A DNA stretch of 45,083 bases, from NCBI RefSeq assembly GCF_015645445.1, contig NZ_JADOGI010000069.1, forward strand, positions 1 through 45,083. Reading direction: 5' to 3'. The position numbers and the translations under genes are program-made. This DNA is from Nonomuraea cypriaca. GTDB lineage: Bacteria; Actinomycetota; Actinomycetes; Streptosporangiales; Streptosporangiaceae. Below are positions 42,101-45,083 of the stretch, one piece after another (positions within the stretch are counted from its first letter, which is position 1; each line of letters starts with the position of its first letter). The notes beneath the pieces were generated by a model. The model was not told where the DNA came from. It saw nothing but the letters and a program-made list of their open reading frames with translations, and ran no database searches.

Positions 42101-42243
42101 AGGACCGGCTGGCCGGCCAGGGGACGCAGTGGCTGACGGCGGTGGCCGTGTCGGGAGCGGAGGTCGTGGCGCTCGGGCGGTCGACGACGTACCAGGCGGA
42201 CCACCTGATCCTCTGGACGTCCAGCCTGACGTCCAGCAGATAG
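39103..42243 (+). CDS. Membrane-anchored giant Asp-box (BNR) beta-propeller protein
   Basis: 1046 residues. Residues 1-290 are disordered and cytoplasmic, Pro/Glu-rich, with repeats such as SETGPPSSE-like and EEAPGEEAPG units. One transmembrane helix is at about 297-318 (APIALSLAVALLVATGVLVW). The external part (about 320-1046) holds about 12 Asp-box-like units with the form S-x-D-G-x-x-W, for example SPDGGKNW, SADGLSW, SGDGRTW, STDGESW, SDDGLNW and SQDGLSW, so one or two beta-propellers are likely. Sialidases and sortilin-like sensors share such repeats, but no sialidase catalytic Arg triad was seen. GTG 39103 follows GAGGAGG. Cell-surface binding is inferred. Confidence 0.82.
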   Translation: MASGPSEPPPRPPGDDPRPEDASEPHSAQEPRISHSPPGPTDDRARGLPLTSPWGMPPFTAPIPEDEPQEPPKGRRPYSSPTAEPEAEPRRRPRRVVNRPDKLVASGPPRSETAPPGSESGPPSSEYGPPSSETGPETGPSRSEAGPALSETGSPSKVGPLSSEVVLPRSEEEEEEAPGELETRPERDVRTLPYRLVVPAKESAGEEAPREEAPGEEAPGEEVPEDEAPGDERPGEAAEVEEVRRVGRPPAGRPTRPDLLVATGTPRPGGSSGRHHRGPAPAAVRRSSPVHHRNRAAPIALSLAVALLVATGVLVWQWSGTETPSLRLEAGTGRSGDELFTVPASGDGTVQKLNDMTSVGRAVVAVGSDTTSPTPRPLFLFSPDGGKNWRLGQVSGVSTPTVQRVVGGDGRWLASGGDGQAGELGLWTSADGLSWAAVEAPGLAAFRTGDHIYDIARTASGFVAVGRTTGEDGGTGPAAWRSGDGRTWDRVETRGLEVRELRAVVAQGDTVVAIGQPAVGEGSRVVRSADGGRNWQVTGFQLPEATPRTGTLAVLPKRFVLVPTRQRTIAGDVRVYCSPTGAQWSQCGSIGDLNGQSPGVESLISYQSGVAAIAQAGLGRYSVLTTKDGRGWAKRADLDDLSGATLRGFTIAEGGTLFAGGDQAASDVDNQLVLMTAPPRGEASRVPLGRVEGLTRVERETTGLAGFEGRYVAVGTASGDAGLWTIKDWQRWKSMSIGGAGRQRLEDVAHGARGWLAVGGTETNVAVTDPLLVTSTDGESWKNVNVAGDLARDAGHPYLGTHVVTAGEHGYVLAGEQKDPSGEVSAVMWFTSDLRKYTRSKKLPQGGSGVRIHDAIGISGGFVAVGGSGSGDKESSVVWYSDDGLNWTAHERVAPEGATSAGLRQVTTYQDVTTDQDKVVAIGTALAGGSRRAFAAVSGDDGATWETAWLPADQAAAVYDLAAAKEGLVAVGWHGVPGEGDSAAWTSQDGLSWNRMALTKDRLAGQGTQWLTAVAVSGAEVVALGRSTTYQADHLILWTSSLTSSR

Positions 42244-42301
42244 ACCCGGCGCGTGGGGCAGGCGGCGCCGCGACCAACCGAGGCCGGGCGGGCGGCGCCG
42301 C

Positions 42302-42402
42302 CACACACGCCACCCCGCCCGGCGGGGCGCCCGTACACGCCACCGCCCCCGGCTGGGCTTCGGCCGGGCAGGACGCCGTACACGCGACCGTGCCCGGCGG
42401 GG
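42302..42402. repeat. 26-bp x 3 dispersed imperfect repeat
   Basis: Copies at 42302-42327, 42332-42357 and 42377-42402 share cacgccacc followed by a gcccggcgggg core. They fill the gap between the convergent Asp-box and NUDIX genes and may form hairpins acting as terminators. Confidence 0.6.
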
Positions 42403-42403
42403 C

Positions 42404-42799
42404 TCAGCGGGGCAGGACGTCCCAGTCCGTGAGCGACTCCAGCAGACCTTCGGAGAGCGGCAGCCGTGCCAGCTCGTCCGCCGTGCACCAGCGCACGTCG
42501 GCGGCGTCGTCACCGGCCGCCGCCACGCCGCCCGCCACGCTCGCCAGATAGTCGCGGATCTCGTACGTGACCCCGCCGGGACCCGGGCGGTCCACCGTGC
42601 CGGCCAGCCGCCCGACCTCGACGCGCAGCCCGGTCTCCTCCAGCACCTCGCGCCGCAGGGCCGCCGCGTCCGTCTCGCCGGGTTCCAGACGGCCGCCAGG
42701 GATCGACCACAGGCCCATGCCCGGCGGATGACCCCTTTTGATCAGGAGAAGCCGGTCAGAGGCATCGAAGATGATCGCGCCCACACAATTTACGCGCAC
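42404..42799 (-). CDS. NUDIX hydrolase
   Basis: 131 residues from GTG 42799 (VRVNCVGAIIF), chosen because longer versions would run over the divergent neighbour. The NUDIX box G36-x5-E42-x7-R50-E51-V-x-E54-E55-x-G57-L is complete. It cleaves nucleoside diphosphates linked to another moiety (X). LWSIPGGRLEPGE is typical of MutT-like members that clean damaged or unusual nucleotides, but the substrate is unknown. It is divergent from the DUF6758 gene, with 74 bp between the starts. Confidence 0.9.
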   Translation of the reverse strand: MRVNCVGAIIFDASDRLLLIKRGHPPGMGLWSIPGGRLEPGETDAAALRREVLEETGLRVEVGRLAGTVDRPGPGGVTYEIRDYLASVAGGVAAAGDDAADVRWCTADELARLPLSEGLLESLTDWDVLPR

Positions 42800-42873
42800 A
42801 TGACCAAGATTACGGCGTGATAACGCGAAGCGGTCTTGACGCGGCCGGGGCGGACGAAGCACCGTGGGTAGCT

Positions 42874-43500
42874 GTGAGAGCGGCTCCAACCTGCCCACGG
42901 TGTTTTGGCCCGCTTCACGGGCCGAGCGCCTGGTCGAGTGCGTTTCGATGCAACACGCACGGTGACGTCCTGCCGTACCAGCCTCCGTGGCCGCCGACGA
43001 GCGTGGCGCTGGAGGCGATACGAAAGAACTCTGTGGTGCCCGTGTGGCTGCCGTGGCCGCTGCCGTCCGGTTGGCTGGTGACCGGGTTCGGCGAGGTGGG
43101 CGACCAGCGCACAGGCGCTCGTGCCAGCGTGGTCGCGCTCACCGGGCCTTCGCTGATGGAGGGGCCTGCCGACCTGCTCGTCATCGCCGAGGAGCCGGGC
43201 ATCGGGATCGGCGCCGCGTTCGCCGGGCTCGACGGTCCCGACCCGGGCGAGGGTTTCGACTCCGGCCCGCCGAACGCGAAGATCGAGGTGCTGGGCCATC
43301 CCACGGCGCTGTGGTGCGTCGGCGGACCCGACGACCGCGCGGTCTACGCCGGTGAGGCGCGCGGCAACTGGCTGTGGACGATCTGCTGGCCGGCCGACGC
43401 GGGCTGCCTGATCGCGCTGGCCGAGTTGTCGCTGATCGACGTCCGGGATCACGAGCTGGACGTGCCGTTCGGCGCCTTCTCGCCCAGACTTGAGGATTAG
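42874..43500 (+). CDS. DUF6758-like conserved actinobacterial protein
   Basis: 208 residues from GTG 42874 (VRAAPTCPRCFGPLHGPSAWSS). Upstream in-frame sequence (from 42817) is not conserved-looking. The N-terminal CPRC and the later RCNTHG form a probable zinc ribbon. The rest contains VPVWLPWPLPSGWLVTGFGEVGD, LLVIAEEPGIGIGAAFAGLDGPDPG and WLWTICWPADAGCLIA, which I recall as conserved across Streptosporangiales and streptomycetes. There is no membrane segment. The function is unknown. Confidence 0.78.
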   Translation: MRAAPTCPRCFGPLHGPSAWSSAFRCNTHGDVLPYQPPWPPTSVALEAIRKNSVVPVWLPWPLPSGWLVTGFGEVGDQRTGARASVVALTGPSLMEGPADLLVIAEEPGIGIGAAFAGLDGPDPGEGFDSGPPNAKIEVLGHPTALWCVGGPDDRAVYAGEARGNWLWTICWPADAGCLIALAELSLIDVRDHELDVPFGAFSPRLED

Positions 43501-43552
43501 GTCCCGTGCGGACGATTCGCGCTCTCATGCAGACGGACTAGAGTTCTGAGGC

Positions 43553-44269
43553 GTGACAGCGCGTATCGAGCGAGTGGTGACCGAGGGCGTCGTCGACATC
43601 GACGGCACCGAGCACAAGGTCGAGAACAACACGTGGATCGTGGGCGACGACGACGAAGTGATCGTCATCGACCCGTCGCGTGATTCCGACAAGATCCTGG
43701 AGCAGGTGGGCGAGCGGGAGGTGCTGGCCGTCATCTGCACGGCGGGCCTGCCCGACCACGTCTCGGCGGCCATCGAGGTGGCCAGCAGGGACGAGGCCGT
43801 GGTCGCCCTGCATCCCAAGGACAAGCCGTTGTGGCGGGAGACCTGGTCGGAGACCTGGCCCGACATCGACATGGAGGACGACGGCATCTTCGGCGTGGCC
43901 GACGTCCAGCTCGATGTCATGGAGACGCCCGGCGTCACGCCAGGCGGCGTGTCGCTCTACTGCGAGGCGCTCGGGGCCGTGTTCACCGGCAAGGCCCTGC
44001 AGGCCGACGGTCCCGGCAAGCTGGGCGGCGAATACCCCGCCCTGGCCGACCAGCTGACCACGATCGGCGGGCGGCTGTTCACGCTGCCCGGCGACACGCG
44101 GGTGCTGGCCGCCCACGGCGACGAGGTCACCATCGGCGACCTGGAGCCGCTCTTCGACGACTGGGTGTCGGGATCCCTGACCCGCGTCGACACCGACACC
44201 TCCGCCGAGGGCCCACTGAGCGACGGCACCCGGATCTCCGGCATCAAACTCAACCCGGACGAAGACTAG
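43553..44269 (+). CDS. Metallo-beta-lactamase-fold protein with lost metal ligands
   Basis: 238 residues. The fold is visible: NNTWIVGDDDEVIVIDPS, then AVICTAGLPDHV where active enzymes have THxHxDH, TPGVTPGGVSLYC where they have TPGHTPGS, and FTGKAL where they have TGD. Only the Asp-His of the first motif and the HGD motif near the end (VLAAHGDEVTIG) remain. Most zinc ligands are thus replaced, so it may bind rather than hydrolyse, or have changed its metal. GTG 43553 is the start. It sits between the DUF6758 gene and a RecB-like gene on the same strand, with the stop 24 bp before the latter's ATG. Confidence 0.85.
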   Translation: MTARIERVVTEGVVDIDGTEHKVENNTWIVGDDDEVIVIDPSRDSDKILEQVGEREVLAVICTAGLPDHVSAAIEVASRDEAVVALHPKDKPLWRETWSETWPDIDMEDDGIFGVADVQLDVMETPGVTPGGVSLYCEALGAVFTGKALQADGPGKLGGEYPALADQLTTIGGRLFTLPGDTRVLAAHGDEVTIGDLEPLFDDWVSGSLTRVDTDTSAEGPLSDGTRISGIKLNPDED

Positions 44270-44293
44270 GTGCCCGCCGAACGGGGTTCGGCC

Positions 44294-45083
44294 ATGAACA
44301 CGCATACCCAGCTTCCGCTTGAAGGGATGCCGCGGCGGCTTTACTCGTGTACGCCGTCGCGGTTGAACGCATGGCTCGACTGCCGCCGCCGCTACCGGTT
44401 CAGCTACCTGGACCGGCCGCAGCCGTCCAAGGGGCCCGCGTGGGCGCACAACAGCGTCGGGGCGAGCGTCCACAACGCGCTGGCGGGCTGGTGGCGGGAG
44501 CCCTATGAGCGCAGGACCCCGCTGACCGCGTCCATCCTGCTCACCAACGGGTGGATCGGCGAGGGATTCAAGGACGCCGAGCAGTCCGGACGGTGGCTGG
44601 GCCGCGCCCGCGATCTCGTGTCCGGATATGTCGCGACATTGGATCCTGCTGATGATCCGGTCGGCGTCGAGCGCACCGTCGCCACCCGTACCAAGGTCAT
44701 CGCATTGTCCGGCCGCATCGACCGGCTCGACCGGCGCGGTGACGAGCTGGTCGTGGTCGACTACAAGACCGGGCGCCGCCCGCTCACGCAGGACGACGCC
44801 CGCGGGTCGCTGGCGCTGGCCGTCTACGCGATCGCCGCCTCGGCGATGATGCGTACGCCGTGCCGTACGGTCGAGCTCCACCACCTGCCCACCGGCGAGA
44901 TCGTCGAGTGGCGGCACACCGAGGAGTCCCTGGCCAGGCACCTGGGGCGGGCCGAAGAGGTCGCCACGGAGGCCGCGGCGGCCGACGAACGCTACCGGGA
45001 CCTCATGGGCGGCCGTCCCGCCGTACGTCCCGCGCCCGGCACGCCGGTGGGACCCGCGCGGGTGCCGGACGAGATCGACGCCC
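44294..45083 (+). CDS. RecB-family PD-(D/E)XK nuclease, cut by the window edge
   Basis: At least 263 residues, incomplete at the 3' end. ATG 44294 is preferred; GTG 44270 right after the upstream stop would add 8 residues. The start LYSCTPSRLNAWLDCRRRYRFSYL is the RecB-like N-terminal motif with Cys residues. The nuclease core shows SGRIDRLDRRGDELVVVDYKTGR, with Asp in GRID and the DYK motif. It matches Cas4/AddB-like exonuclease domains of 5'-3' or repair-associated type. The visible part has no helicase, so it is the stand-alone RecB-family protein common in actinomycetes. No CRISPR array or cas gene is nearby. Confidence 0.9.
   Translation, partial: MNTHTQLPLEGMPRRLYSCTPSRLNAWLDCRRRYRFSYLDRPQPSKGPAWAHNSVGASVHNALAGWWREPYERRTPLTASILLTNGWIGEGFKDAEQSGRWLGRARDLVSGYVATLDPADDPVGVERTVATRTKVIALSGRIDRLDRRGDELVVVDYKTGRRPLTQDDARGSLALAVYAIAASAMMRTPCRTVELHHLPTGEIVEWRHTEESLARHLGRAEEVATEAAAADERYRDLMGGRPAVRPAPGTPVGPARVPDEIDA

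Noticed and set aside
44294..45083. Cas4-type CRISPR adaptation nuclease
   Set aside because: No cas genes or repeats are visible nearby; stand-alone RecB-like proteins of this type are common in Actinobacteria.

Overview
This window is high-GC, gene-dense actinobacterial DNA, most likely from the Streptosporangiaceae (Nonomuraea-like). GTG and TTG starts, many four-base gene overlaps and Asp/Ala/Arg-rich proteins support this. The centre also follows the Mycobacterium tuberculosis order known from memory as Rv1177 (fdxC), Rv1178 (aminotransferase), Rv1202 (dapE), Rv1205 (LOG protein), Rv1209/Rv1210 (DivIVA-like, tagA), Rv1211 (DUF3117), Rv1220c (O-methyltransferase), sigE, rseA, htrA, tatB, mrp and Rv1231c/Rv1232c. 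All calls come from reading the sequence and translations; no database search was run.

Left part (1-14100), mostly minus strand: a membrane protein cut by the window edge, a penicillin-acylase-type hydrolase, a small hypothetical gene, a cysteinyl-tRNA synthetase, then an unusual three-gene block at 5474-11768. The block has two paralogous proteins, A and B, sharing N- and C-terminal domains, on either side of a superfamily 1 helicase. B carries a sigma-region-4-like HTH and winged-helix modules. A carries a long acidic repeat linker in their place. A methyltransferase, a solute-binding lipoprotein and a stand-alone SH3-like domain follow.

Core (14185-33236): fdxA-dapC and dapE (meso-diaminopimelate/lysine synthesis), two LOG-family proteins, a DivIVA-like membrane protein, 3-methyladenine glycosylase, DUF3117 and leucyl aminopeptidase, with a paaX-paaG-like pair inserted on the minus strand. 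The envelope-stress module follows: O-methyltransferase, sigE with an ECF-type promoter, zinc anti-sigma factor, HtrA protease, TatB, then Mrp, a DUF1003 protein and an MgtE-N/CBS protein. Around tatB the syntenic order is interrupted by a 97-bp perfect inverted repeat and a 23-bp x 8 tandem array.

Right part (33333-45083): an EamA exporter, a lipoprotein pseudogene carrying a tnpB-less IS200/IS605-type remnant, a CitE-like lyase, a DUF6529 membrane protein with a secreted partner, a CPBP protease, a 1046-residue membrane-anchored Asp-box protein, a NUDIX hydrolase, a DUF6758-like protein, a metallo-beta-lactamase-fold protein lacking most metal ligands, and a RecB-like nuclease cut by the right edge.

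Best candidate for an undescribed system: the A-helicase-B block. Next: the inverted repeats around tatB and the orphan omega-RNA-like element.
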